Source: JANNYA01 sp043754435
GTDB taxonomy: Bacteria > Pseudomonadota > Gammaproteobacteria > Xanthomonadales > SZUA-5
Direction: 5' to 3'
Length of the DNA: 13,714 nt
NCBI GenBank assembly: GCA_043754435.1
Contig: JAYUUS010000128.1
Span: 1-13,714 of the forward strand
The position numbers and the translations under genes were made by a program. The notes below the pieces were generated by a model, which ran no database searches, had not been told where the DNA came from, and was given only the letters and a program-made list of their open reading frames with translations. Every line of letters begins with the position of its first letter. Positions within the stretch are counted from its first letter, which is position 1. Below, one piece after another: positions 1-8,611 of the stretch.

Positions 1-824
1 AACTGGCGGCAGCGTTGACCGTAGCTTTGGCAGGCGGCAAAAAAGCCCCCTTCGATTACGTAGTAGTGGATGAAGCGCAGGATCTCAGCATTGCGCACCT
101 GCGATTTTTGGCGGCGTTGATGATTAAAGGTGATGGCAACGCGCTGTTTTTTGCCGGTGATTTGGGCCAACGCATCTTTCAAACACCGTTTTCATGGAGG
201 GCCCTAGGTGTTGATATTCGCGGGCGTTCGCGGAATTTGCGCATTAATTACCGCACCTCACACCAAATCAGGATGCAGGCGGATCGTTTACTCGATGCTC
301 AAGTCAGTGATGTCGATGGCAATAGCGAAATTCGCAATGACACTGTTTCCGTCTTTAATGGCCCAGCACCGCTAGTTCGATCATTTAAAACTGAAAGTGA
401 GGAAATCGGGTTCGTAGCGGCGTGGTTGCGCGAACAAAGCGAAGCCGATGGTTTGCTGCAAGGTGTAGGTGTGTTTGTGCGCTCGGAGGCGCAATTGCCA
501 CGCGCGCAGGCAGCGGTGCGGGCGTCGGGCTTAGCTTTTAGGCTACTGGATCACTATGTGGAAACCACGGACGGTGCGGTCGCTATTGGTACGATGCAGC
601 TCGCCAAAGGCCTAGAGTTTCGTGCGGTTGCGGTAATGGCCTGTGATGATGAAGTTATTCCCTCACAAGAGCGCGTTGAGGCAGTCGGAGATGCCGCTGA
701 TTTAGAAGAGGTTTACGATACCGAGCGGCATTTGCTTTACGTCGCCTGCACTCGCGCACGCGATCATTTGCTAGTGACCAGCGCGGGCAGCACGTCGGAG
801 TTTTTGGACGATTTGATAGCTTGA
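1..824 (+). CDS. UvrD-like superfamily 1 DNA helicase, C-terminal part (5' end outside window)
   Basis: ATP-dependent 3'-5' DNA helicase of the UvrD/Rep/PcrA superfamily 1A type, presumably acting in DNA repair or replication. The frame is open from the first bases of the window, so the N-terminal part (Walker A, motif Ia) is missing. Visible motifs in order: motif II (Walker B) VVVDEAQD near base 70, motif III GDLGQR near 160, motif IV NYRTSHQI near 245, motif V with LAKGLEF near 605, and motif VI LLYVACTRARDH near 735, holding the arginine finger. The protein ends about 20 residues after motif VI, so no C-terminal nuclease domain follows. A TTG at base 15 could be read as a start, but it lies just before motif II and would give a helicase without a nucleotide-binding loop, so I treat the gene as truncated by the window edge. 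Which UvrD subfamily it belongs to cannot be decided without the N-terminus. Confidence 0.88.
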   Translation, partial: LAAALTVALAGGKKAPFDYVVVDEAQDLSIAHLRFLAALMIKGDGNALFFAGDLGQRIFQTPFSWRALGVDIRGRSRNLRINYRTSHQIRMQADRLLDAQVSDVDGNSEIRNDTVSVFNGPAPLVRSFKTESEEIGFVAAWLREQSEADGLLQGVGVFVRSEAQLPRAQAAVRASGLAFRLLDHYVETTDGAVAIGTMQLAKGLEFRAVAVMACDDEVIPSQERVEAVGDAADLEEVYDTERHLLYVACTRARDHLLVTSAGSTSEFLDDLIA

Positions 825-839
825 GACGCAATTTTTGGC

Positions 840-875
840 TGCGCGCGGTCAAAACGAACTAAAAGCGCGCATTTC
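840..875 (+). terminator. Possible weak intrinsic terminator after the helicase gene
   Basis: A 7-base perfect inverted repeat, TGCGCGC at 840-846 and GCGCGCA at 865-871, separated by 18 bases and followed by only three T residues, lies 15 bases after the helicase stop. The GC-rich stem suits termination, but the loop is long and the T tract is short, so this is tentative. Confidence 0.25.
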
Positions 876-972
876 ACCAAACCGTGACTAATAGCAGTGC
901 CGTGACCATACGCACATGGCTACAGCGCCGCACTCGGTTCTAATCGCGCTAATTTAAGATTAGGAAACCGTT

Positions 973-2148
973 ATGTCGCAGCCCTCTTTGTATCGGTACG
1001 CTCGCTTGTTGTTGATCTGCTCGGTTTTAGCCTTGGCAGCCTGTAAGCGTGAAGGCGACGATGAAAAGGCCAAAGGTGCTGATGCGAAGCCTGCGGCAGA
1101 GGTGAAAATTCCGGTTGAAGTGGCGTTGGCGAATCGTGAATCAATTAGCTCAAATTTTCAGGGCACGGCAGCGCTAGAAGCTGAGGCAGTTGCTCAAGTG
1201 GTAGCAAAAACGGGTGGCGTGATTTTGCAAATCATGGTCGAAGAAGGTCAGCAAGTAGCGCGCGGCACAGTGCTGGCCAGGTTGGAAAATGATCGCCAAC
1301 GTTTAAGCTTGGCCCAAGCCAGCGCTAATTTGCGCAAAGTGCAAAATGATATGAAGCGCCAGACCGAGCTATTTAATCGCAAATTGATTGGTTCGGGCGT
1401 GTTTGAGCAGCTCAAGTTTGATTTAGAAACGCAAAAAGCCAGCTATGACATCGCCGCACTTGAGCTTTCCTATACCGAAATTCGCGCGCCTATTTCAGGT
1501 ACGCTGAGCCAACGCTTGGTCAAGCTGGGCAATCAAATCAATATTGGGCAAACGCTGTTTCGCATTGACGATTTTGACCCGCTAGAAGCGCGCGTCGCGG
1601 TGCCTGAACGCGATATGCAAGCGATTAAAGCCGGGCAATCGGTGCAAATGTTGGTCGATGCGATGCCGGGGAAAGTATTTATCGGCGCGGTAGGACGAGT
1701 AAGTCCGGTGGTGGATCCGAAAACCGGCACGTTCGATGTGATCGCGCAATTTAAAGACCCCTCACAAACCTTGCGTTCGGGCATGTTTGGCCGCGTTAAT
1801 ATCGTAACGGCTACTCATGAAAATACCTTGGTGGTACCGCGCGTGGCGTTACTAACAGAAGATGGCACCTCAGCGGTTTATGTAGTGGCCGGTGGCCGCG
1901 TCGCACGCAAATCGGTGCAGGTCGGTTTTACTGGCGATGGCCGCAGCGAAATTTTGGAAGGTTTAAAAGCCGGCGATCAGGTGATTACGCTGGGCCAAAA
2001 TGCCGTGCGTGAAGGCAGTTTAGTGGAAGTGGTGAATGCGGCGAAGGCGGTTGAGTTGGCAAAGCCCACACCCAAACCGACTGCGCCAGACACTTCGAAG
2101 CCCGAAGTTGCAAAAGCGCCGGCTAGCGAAACTGCGAAAGCGAAATAG
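973..2148 (+). CDS. RND efflux periplasmic adaptor (membrane-fusion protein), lipoprotein
   Basis: Periplasmic adaptor of a tripartite RND efflux pump (HlyD/AcrA type), linking an inner-membrane permease to an outer-membrane channel. The 391-residue protein opens with a signal peptide ending in the lipobox LAAC (Cys at about 23), so it should be a lipid-anchored protein like AcrA. Next come a lipoyl/barrel-sandwich half (about 60-100, containing VEEGQQVARGTVLARL), an alpha-helical hairpin (about 100-160), the second lipoyl half (IRAPISGTLSQRL, about 172), a beta-barrel domain and the membrane-proximal domain with VSPVVDPKTGTFDV, typical of the family. The last 35 or so residues are a low-complexity Lys/Ala/Pro tail, probably disordered. 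The ATG at 973 is preceded by AGGAAA at 962-967. It is first in an operon with two permeases, the next gene beginning 5 bases after its stop. The substrate cannot be read from the sequence. Confidence 0.93.
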   Translation: MSQPSLYRYARLLLICSVLALAACKREGDDEKAKGADAKPAAEVKIPVEVALANRESISSNFQGTAALEAEAVAQVVAKTGGVILQIMVEEGQQVARGTVLARLENDRQRLSLAQASANLRKVQNDMKRQTELFNRKLIGSGVFEQLKFDLETQKASYDIAALELSYTEIRAPISGTLSQRLVKLGNQINIGQTLFRIDDFDPLEARVAVPERDMQAIKAGQSVQMLVDAMPGKVFIGAVGRVSPVVDPKTGTFDVIAQFKDPSQTLRSGMFGRVNIVTATHENTLVVPRVALLTEDGTSAVYVVAGGRVARKSVQVGFTGDGRSEILEGLKAGDQVITLGQNAVREGSLVEVVNAAKAVELAKPTPKPTAPDTSKPEVAKAPASETAKAK

Positions 2149-2153
2149 CGCCG

Positions 2154-5100
2154 ATGAGTCTGATTAAATTCTCCACCGAGCGTCGCGTCACTATCGCGAT
2201 GGTGACGATTGCTTTGGTGCTGTTCGGGCTGATTGGCTTGAGCAAGCTCAAAGTCAATTTGTTGCCGGATTTAAGCTATCCAACGCTGACGGTACGCACT
2301 GAATACACGGGTGCGGCCCCTGCAGAAATCGAAACCCTCATTAGCAAGCCGATTGAAGAAGTGATCGGCACGGTAAAAAACGTAGCTAGAGTGCGCTCCA
2401 TTTCGCGCACCGGGCAGTCGGATGTGGTGTTGGAGTTTGCCTGGGGCGCGGATATGGACGCGGCGGGCTTGGACGTGCGTGAAAAGTTGGAACTATTGCA
2501 ACTGCCGCTACAGGCAAAAAAGCCCTTGCTGCTGCGCTTTAATCCATCAACTGAACCGGTATTGCGGCTAGGCTTGACCAGTACCAGCGATGATCCGATT
2601 GTGCTGCAAGGCTTGCGCACTTACGCCGAAGAGGAGCTGAAGAAGCGCCTGGAGCCGATTAGCGGTGTTGCGACCGCGAAAATTGCCGGTGGTTTGGAAG
2701 AACAAATTGAAGTGGCCTTAGATGCGAAAAAGCTCAGCGTGCTGGGGATTGATGCCAGTGTCGTGATTAGCAAGCTGGGCGCTGAAAACGTTAATTTAGC
2801 GGGCGGGCGCTTGGATGAAGCGAATCAGCGCTTTTTAGTGCGCACGGTCGCGCAATTTGATTCCACTGAGGCGATGGGCGAATTAGTGGTTGCGACTCGC
2901 CCCGCTGCGGATGGGCAAAATGTTCCGGTGCGGCTCAATGAAATCGCCACCGTGGTGAAAGGCAGCAAAGAGCGCGAAGCGATTATTCGCATTGATGGCC
3001 GTGAGGCCGTCGAAATTGCCGTTTATAAAGAAGGTGACGCAAATACCGTTGCGGTCGCGGCAGCGGTAAAGGCGGTTTTACAGCGCATCGACAAAAACTA
3101 CGATCTCAGTGTGGGCCAGATTGCGGCCAATAAGGCGCGCGCTGCGCGTGATCCTGGCAAAGCCGACGGGGATCGCAGTCAGCTGCCGGAAGGGGCGAAG
3201 TTGACCAAAATTGAAGATCAATCGCGCTTTATTAAAAGCTCGATCAGCGAAGTCGTAGAGGCAGCCGTTTTTGGCGGCATTTTGTCGGTGCTGATTATTT
3301 TTCTATTTTTAGGCGATGGCTGGGCGACGGTGGTCATTTCACTGTCCTTGCCCGTGTCGATTATTGCCTCGTTCTTTTTTATGCAGCAGTTTGGCATCAC
3401 CCTCAATGTCATGAGTTTGGGCGGCATCGCACTTGCCACCGGTATGGTGGTGGATAACGCGATTGTGGTGTTGGAAAACATCAAACGCCTGCGGGATAAG
3501 GGTTTGGGCGTGGTGGCAGCGACTGTGCAGGGCACCAGCGAAGTTGGTATGGCGATTACGGCATCAACATTGACCCATATCGCGGTGTTTTTACCGCTGG
3601 TATTTGTGCAAGGCATTGCCGGCCAGCTGTTTCGCGATCAGGCGTTGACGGTGACGTTCGCCATGATTATTTCCTTATTTGTCGCGATTACCTTGATCCC
3701 CATGTTGGCCTCGCTTGAGGGGGAATCCAAAGGCCGCTTTGCGGACGACCAAATTGCAGCGGCGGATACCCGAAAGCGCGGTTTGATCAGTCGTGTTTTT
3801 GGCGCAATTTTTAGCTTTATTGTCGCTATCCCCCGCACCATTGGACGGGGCATCGCTTGGCTGCTGTCGTATCCGGCGAAAGTGGTAATGGTTTGCTTCT
3901 CTGCGCTGGAGCGGTTTTATATCGCGCTCTTGCGTGGCTCCCTCAAAAACCCGCTGCCGGTGCTGTTAATTGGCATCGCGAGCTTTGCCAGTGCGCTGTA
4001 TTTGGCACCCAAATTGGGGGTTGAGCTGATTCCAGAATTTGCCCAAGGCCGCTTGCAGCTGGATCTAAAACTGCCGCCCGGCACGCCTCTTGCGCAAACC
4101 GATGCGCGCATGCAGGCGCTGCAAGAAGCGGGTAAGGGTGGGGCGAATGTTGATAGTTTGTATGCGACCAGCGGTTCCGGCACGCGCTTAGACGCAAGCC
4201 CAACTGATTCCGGTGAAAACGTCGCGCGCATGATGATTCAAATGCCGGTCAATACCCCGCGCAGCGCCGAGCCGGTGATTACCGAGCAATTTCGCGCGCT
4301 GACCTCGAAAATTCCCGGCGCTGACGCGAAATTTTCACGGCCGCAGCTATTCTCTTTTGCCACGCCGCTGGAAGTGGAAATCATTGGTGACGACTTGGAC
4401 GCTTTAAAGAAAAGCTCGGACGCATTCGCCAAGATCATGCGCGCTGACCCCTTGTTTGTTGACGTGAAAAGCTCGCTAGAGCAGGGTGCGCCGGAAGTGC
4501 GGCTGTATTTCGATCAAGATAAAGTGTCAGCGTTGGGTTTGAGTACGCGCGAAGTTGCCGACCAAGTGGTGCGCCAAGTGCGCGGTGAAGTGGCCACGCG
4601 CTATTCGTTGCGTGATCGTAAAATTGACGTGCTAGTGCGCGCCCGCGAGCTGGATCGGGATTCGCTCGATGCGGTTAAACGCATCATTATCAACCCAACG
4701 AGTGCCAAGCCCTCCACATTGGAGTCCGTTGCACGCGTTGAGATCACCGAGGGCCCCGCTGAAATTCGCCGCAACGACCAAGAGCGGGTTGCGGTCATCA
4801 GTGCGACTGTGGTTGGTGCCGATTTGGGTGCGGGTGCCGAGCGCGCGCGTCAGTTGTTGGCGAAAATGACTTTACCGGCCAATATGATTGGCAAAGTCGC
4901 GGGGCAAAGCTCGGATATGCAGGCCTCGTTTAATTCCCTATTGATTGCGCTAACACTGGCAATTTTTCTGGTGTATTTGGTGATGGCCTCGCAGTTTGAG
5001 TCTTTGCTGCACCCGTTTTTAATCCTGTTCTCGGTGCCGCTGGCGCTGGTTGGGGCGGTGTATGCGCTGTATTTAACCCACACCACGCTGAGCGTGATTG

Positions 5101-5462
5101 TCTTTATCGGGTTGATTATGTTGGTGGGTATTGTGGTCAGTAACGCGATTGTGTTGATTGATCGGGTGAACCAACTGCGTGCCGGCGGCATGCCCAAACA
5201 TGACGCTTTGATTCAAGGTGGCTTGACCCGACTGCGCCCGATTGTCATGACCACCTTGTGTACTTTGGTGGGGTTTTTGCCGATGGCTTTGGGCACCGGC
5301 GAGGGTGCGGAGTTGCGCGCGCCGCTTGCGATTACGGTAATCGGTGGGCTCACTTTTTCAACGTTGTTAACGCTGATCGTAGTGCCGGTGCTGTATCAGC
5401 TGATTGATCGGCGCGCTAGTTTGCCTGCGCATATGCTCAAGCATGTGCAGGTTGCGGAGTAA
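2154..5462 (+). CDS. RND efflux permease, first of two (HAE1-like, 1102 residues)
   Basis: Inner-membrane proton-driven RND permease of the AcrB/MdtB superfamily. It shows the usual duplicated layout: TM1 near residues 13-31, the periplasmic porter segment starting LLPDLSYPTLTVRTEYTGA, TM2-TM6 near 365-525, a second TM helix after about 600, a second porter loop, and TM8-TM12 to about 1080. TM4 carries GMVVDNAIVVLEN, with Asp434 matching AcrB Asp407, but Asn435 replaces Asp408. In TM10 (VVSNAIVLIDRV) Ser996 stands where AcrB has Lys940. At 1102 residues it is longer than AcrB (1049). A polar, charged insertion of about 30 residues (about 317-346) sits before TM2, and an extra hydrophobic/basic stretch (about 546-590) lies in the central cytoplasmic linker between TM6 and TM7. 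It starts 5 bases after the adaptor stop and ends 3 bases before the second permease, so the three are almost surely co-transcribed. It is likely a drug- or lipid-type exporter, since metal-efflux hallmarks are not evident. Confidence 0.93.
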   Translation: MSLIKFSTERRVTIAMVTIALVLFGLIGLSKLKVNLLPDLSYPTLTVRTEYTGAAPAEIETLISKPIEEVIGTVKNVARVRSISRTGQSDVVLEFAWGADMDAAGLDVREKLELLQLPLQAKKPLLLRFNPSTEPVLRLGLTSTSDDPIVLQGLRTYAEEELKKRLEPISGVATAKIAGGLEEQIEVALDAKKLSVLGIDASVVISKLGAENVNLAGGRLDEANQRFLVRTVAQFDSTEAMGELVVATRPAADGQNVPVRLNEIATVVKGSKEREAIIRIDGREAVEIAVYKEGDANTVAVAAAVKAVLQRIDKNYDLSVGQIAANKARAARDPGKADGDRSQLPEGAKLTKIEDQSRFIKSSISEVVEAAVFGGILSVLIIFLFLGDGWATVVISLSLPVSIIASFFFMQQFGITLNVMSLGGIALATGMVVDNAIVVLENIKRLRDKGLGVVAATVQGTSEVGMAITASTLTHIAVFLPLVFVQGIAGQLFRDQALTVTFAMIISLFVAITLIPMLASLEGESKGRFADDQIAAADTRKRGLISRVFGAIFSFIVAIPRTIGRGIAWLLSYPAKVVMVCFSALERFYIALLRGSLKNPLPVLLIGIASFASALYLAPKLGVELIPEFAQGRLQLDLKLPPGTPLAQTDARMQALQEAGKGGANVDSLYATSGSGTRLDASPTDSGENVARMMIQMPVNTPRSAEPVITEQFRALTSKIPGADAKFSRPQLFSFATPLEVEIIGDDLDALKKSSDAFAKIMRADPLFVDVKSSLEQGAPEVRLYFDQDKVSALGLSTREVADQVVRQVRGEVATRYSLRDRKIDVLVRARELDRDSLDAVKRIIINPTSAKPSTLESVARVEITEGPAEIRRNDQERVAVISATVVGADLGAGAERARQLLAKMTLPANMIGKVAGQSSDMQASFNSLLIALTLAIFLVYLVMASQFESLLHPFLILFSVPLALVGAVYALYLTHTTLSVIVFIGLIMLVGIVVSNAIVLIDRVNQLRAGGMPKHDALIQGGLTRLRPIVMTTLCTLVGFLPMALGTGEGAELRAPLAITVIGGLTFSTLLTLIVVPVLYQLIDRRASLPAHMLKHVQVAE

Positions 5463-5465
5463 TTT

Positions 5466-8400
5466 ATGACGCTTGCCGAACTCTCACTCAAGCGCCCGGT
5501 CACGGCGATTATGATTTTCATCAGCTTTTTCGTGTTCGGTTTGTTTAGCGCGCGACTGTTAAAGCTGGAGTTTTTCCCGGAAGTGGATGCGCCTTTTATT
5601 TTGGTCAACGTGCCTTATCCGGGCGCATCGCCACGTGAGGTTGAGCGCGATATCGTGCGCCCAATCGAAGCGCAGCTTGCCACGATCAGCGGCATTGAAA
5701 ATTTGTATGCGCAAGCGAATGAAAACGGTGCGACTTTTTTTATGCTGTTTTCATTCGATAAAAATTTGAAACTGAAAGTGGCGGAGGTGCGCGAAAAAGT
5801 TGACGCTGCGCGGCCTGATTTGCCGGCAGACGTGCAGCGCATATTTGTGCAGAAATTTTCCACCAATGACCAAGCGGCGATCACGATTCGCTTAACCTCA
5901 AACGGCCGCGATTTGAGCCATTCATACGACTTTCTGGATCGCAAGCTAAAACGCCCGCTGGAGCGCATTCCAGGTGTGGCTAGCGTCAATATTGCCGGGG
6001 TTGAGCCGTCAGAAGTGGAAGTATCTTTGCTGCCGGAGCGGATTGCGTCATTCCATGTGGATTTGAACCAGCTGGCGCAAAAATTAGCGAGCAGCAATTT
6101 TTCGGTCTCGGCTGGTTTGATTCACGATGCAAATCAGCGCTTTCGGGTGCAGCCGGTCGGTGAATTGAACACCTTGGAAGAAATAGGTGCGCTACAAGTG
6201 ACGAATACCGGCGTTCGGCTGCGCGATATCGCCGAAATTCGCTTAAAAGCGCAAAAGACTGACGCAATTAGAATTTTGGACGGCATTTATGCCGTTGGCG
6301 TCGACGTCAACCGTGAGCGCAGCTCGAATTTGGTCGAGGTTTGCCGCTTGGTGATGCTGGAAATCAATCGCATCAGTAAGGAATTGCCGGGCGTGAACTT
6401 GATTGTGGTGGAGGATCAGGGGCAGGGCGTTGAAAGCTCGCTTGGTGAACTGGTGAAATCCGGTTGGGAAGGCGCGCTGTTTTCACTTCTGGTGCTGTAT
6501 TTCTTTTTGCGCCATTGGCCGAGCACACTGATGGTTTCCTTAGCTGTGCCGATCTGCCTGACCATGACTTTGGGTGCAATGTATTTTATTGGCTTGACAC
6601 TCAATATTTTGACGATGATGGGCCTGCTGCTTGGCGTCGGTATGCTGGTTGATAACGCGGTGGTGGTAGTAGAAAGCATTTATCAAGAACGTGAAAAAAA
6701 TCCCGGCGATTCGCGTGCGAGCGCGATTGAAGGCACCCGAAAAGTGCAATTAGCGGTCTCTGCAGGCACACTGACCTCGATTATTGTATTTTTGCCCAAT
6801 GTTTTTGGCAGCACCACGCAAGTGGGTATTTTTCTCTACTACGTCGCGATTCCCCTAACGATTGCCTTGCTGTGCTCCTGGCTGGTAAGCGTCAGCCTTA
6901 TTCCGATGCTGGCCGCGCGCACGCAGCCGCCCAAAGGCTTGAGTCAAATTAGGATCGTCGAGCGGTGGAAAGAAAGCTATGCGCGGCTATTGCGCTGGAC
7001 GCTTTCGCATCGCTGGAAAACCGTGGGCGCAATGGTTTTGGTGATTGCCAGCACCGCGATTCCGCTTAAGTTCATTACGTTTGACTTTTTTAAGGGTTCC
7101 GTGGACCGAACCTTTAGGGCAAATTGGCAAGTTGAAGGTAACTATCCGCTGCCAGAACTTGAGAAGGCAGGCCGTGCTTTTGAGCAATTTTTGTTGAAAA
7201 ACAAAACCAAATTTGAAATTGAAAATGTCTACACCTACATCGGCGATCAAGGGATGGGCACGCGTATCCAAATGATCGACGCCGCGAATAGTCAATTAAC
7301 GCCCGAGCAGCTGCAGGAAGAAATTCGGAAAACCATGCCGGTGTTTGCCATTGGTAAGCCCAATTTTGGGGATGGCGGTGGCTTTGGCGGCGGTGGCGGC
7401 GGCAATAACGATGATAAAATTGAGTTGCAAATCGGGGGCGACTCCAGTGAGGTTTTAGGCGCGCTATCGCAAGACATCGTGCGCTTTTTGCAGGCAAAGG
7501 TGCCCGAGCTTAAAGATCTGCGCAGCGATTTAGGAAACGATCAAAAAGAAATCCGCATCCAAATTGATCGGGCGCGGGCGGCTAGCCTCGGCTTTACTGC
7601 GCAACAAATTGCCAGTACGGTGCAGGTGGCGATGCGTGGCTCGCCCATGCGTGAATTTCGCACCGACAACGGCGAAGTGCCGATGTGGTTACGTTTTAAA
7701 GATTCGGAAAGTATTTCTTTGGATACGCTTAAGCAGGTGCGCATGACTCGCCCGAATGGTGAAAGTGTGCCACTGGATGCACTTGTGACCATCAGCAATG
7801 CGCCCGGCCCATTAGCAATCAATCGTCAAGATGGGCGTACCAGTGTGTCCATTCGCGCCACCAAGGGCGAGGGTGATTCCTTGGACGCTTTGCGTAAAAA
7901 AATTGATGCTGCGATTAAAACCTTTCCATTTCCACCTGGATATGGCTTGAGTTACGGCGGAGGCTTTGAAAATCAAGCGAAAGCAGGCGCGGAAATGGTT
8001 TTCAACTTGCTGCTTGCGTTTGTGCTGATCTATATGGTGATGGCCGCACTTTTTGAAAGCTTCCTATATCCGCTTTCGATCTTAATAAGTGTCCTGTTTT
8101 CCATCACGGGTGTATTTTGGACTTTTCTGATTTGGCGGACTAATTTTTCAGTCATGGCCTTCATCGGCATCATGATTTTGATGGGCGTGGTGGTGAATAA
8201 CGGCATCGTGTTGATTGAGCACGTCAATAATTTACGCCGGGAAGGCGTAGCGCGCGCAGAAGCTTTGATTTTGGGCGGCAAAGAACGCTTACGCCCTATT
8301 TTGATTACCACCGCATGCACCGTGATGGGCCTGGGGCCGCTGTGTTTTGGCACTACCAGTATTGGCGGCGGTGGCGATGGCCCGCCGTACTTCCCGATGG

Positions 8401-8570
8401 CGCGCGCGATTGCCGGCGGACTGATTTTTTCCACGGCGGTTAGTTTGGTAGTCATGCCAACAATGTATGCGATTTTTGATGACTTGGGCCGCTGGGTTCG
8501 TGCTTTGCGTACGCGCAAAAACGCAACCATAACGCAGCCGGAGCAAAAAGTTGTGCCATCCTCATTTTAG
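5466..8570 (+). CDS. RND efflux permease, second of two (HAE1-like, 1034 residues)
   Basis: A second RND permease, clearly different in sequence from the one just upstream. It has TM1 near residues 12-32, first porter loop (FFPEVDAPFILVNVPYPGAS), TM2-TM6 about 330-470, a second porter loop, and TM8-TM12 about 850-1010. TM4 contains GVGMLVDNAVVVVES, with Asp396 and Asn397 at the positions of AcrB Asp407/Asp408. TM10 contains GVVVNNGIVLIEHV, with Asn911 at the AcrB Lys940 position. A glycine-rich run (DGGGFGGGGGGNNDD, about 636-650) interrupts the second periplasmic porter region, and a further Gly-rich stretch (SIGGGGDGPPYFP) lies in the loop before the last TM helix. The ATG lies 3 bases after the previous stop. 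Two permeases with one adaptor recall MdtABC of enterobacteria, where MdtB and MdtC form a mixed trimer. Mixed-trimer assembly here is inference. No outer-membrane factor follows. Confidence 0.93.
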   Translation: MTLAELSLKRPVTAIMIFISFFVFGLFSARLLKLEFFPEVDAPFILVNVPYPGASPREVERDIVRPIEAQLATISGIENLYAQANENGATFFMLFSFDKNLKLKVAEVREKVDAARPDLPADVQRIFVQKFSTNDQAAITIRLTSNGRDLSHSYDFLDRKLKRPLERIPGVASVNIAGVEPSEVEVSLLPERIASFHVDLNQLAQKLASSNFSVSAGLIHDANQRFRVQPVGELNTLEEIGALQVTNTGVRLRDIAEIRLKAQKTDAIRILDGIYAVGVDVNRERSSNLVEVCRLVMLEINRISKELPGVNLIVVEDQGQGVESSLGELVKSGWEGALFSLLVLYFFLRHWPSTLMVSLAVPICLTMTLGAMYFIGLTLNILTMMGLLLGVGMLVDNAVVVVESIYQEREKNPGDSRASAIEGTRKVQLAVSAGTLTSIIVFLPNVFGSTTQVGIFLYYVAIPLTIALLCSWLVSVSLIPMLAARTQPPKGLSQIRIVERWKESYARLLRWTLSHRWKTVGAMVLVIASTAIPLKFITFDFFKGSVDRTFRANWQVEGNYPLPELEKAGRAFEQFLLKNKTKFEIENVYTYIGDQGMGTRIQMIDAANSQLTPEQLQEEIRKTMPVFAIGKPNFGDGGGFGGGGGGNNDDKIELQIGGDSSEVLGALSQDIVRFLQAKVPELKDLRSDLGNDQKEIRIQIDRARAASLGFTAQQIASTVQVAMRGSPMREFRTDNGEVPMWLRFKDSESISLDTLKQVRMTRPNGESVPLDALVTISNAPGPLAINRQDGRTSVSIRATKGEGDSLDALRKKIDAAIKTFPFPPGYGLSYGGGFENQAKAGAEMVFNLLLAFVLIYMVMAALFESFLYPLSILISVLFSITGVFWTFLIWRTNFSVMAFIGIMILMGVVVNNGIVLIEHVNNLRREGVARAEALILGGKERLRPILITTACTVMGLGPLCFGTTSIGGGGDGPPYFPMARAIAGGLIFSTAVSLVVMPTMYAIFDDLGRWVRALRTRKNATITQPEQKVVPSSF

Positions 8571-8596
8571 ATCCTGCCTAGTTTTGCCAATGATTT

Positions 8597-8605
8597 TGCT
8601 AGTAT
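8597..8605 (+). promoter_or_regulatory. Possible extended -10 promoter for the nucleotidyltransferase gene
   Basis: TGCTAGTAT at 8597-8605 fits an extended -10 element (TG, one base, then TAGTAT with four of six consensus bases). No good -35 is placed upstream. Transcription would start about seven bases later, at or next to the ATG at 8612, which would make the message leaderless. This agrees with the absence of a properly spaced ribosome binding site (only AGG at 8608-8610, one base from the ATG). Read by eye, so low confidence. Confidence 0.3.
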
Positions 8606-8611
8606 CTAGGT

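Noticed and set aside
933..972. A promoter just upstream of the RND operon
   Set aside because: TAAGAT at 955-960 is a possible -10, but no acceptable -35 is correctly spaced and it lies very close to the ribosome binding site.
5615..6097. A 160-residue antisense frame opposite the first porter loop of the second permease
   Set aside because: It is a shadow of a conserved coding region with no start signal or recognisable motif.
8030..8530. A 166-residue antisense frame opposite the end of the second permease
   Set aside because: The plus strand clearly encodes conserved TM10-TM12; the antisense frame has no family features and reflects codon bias.
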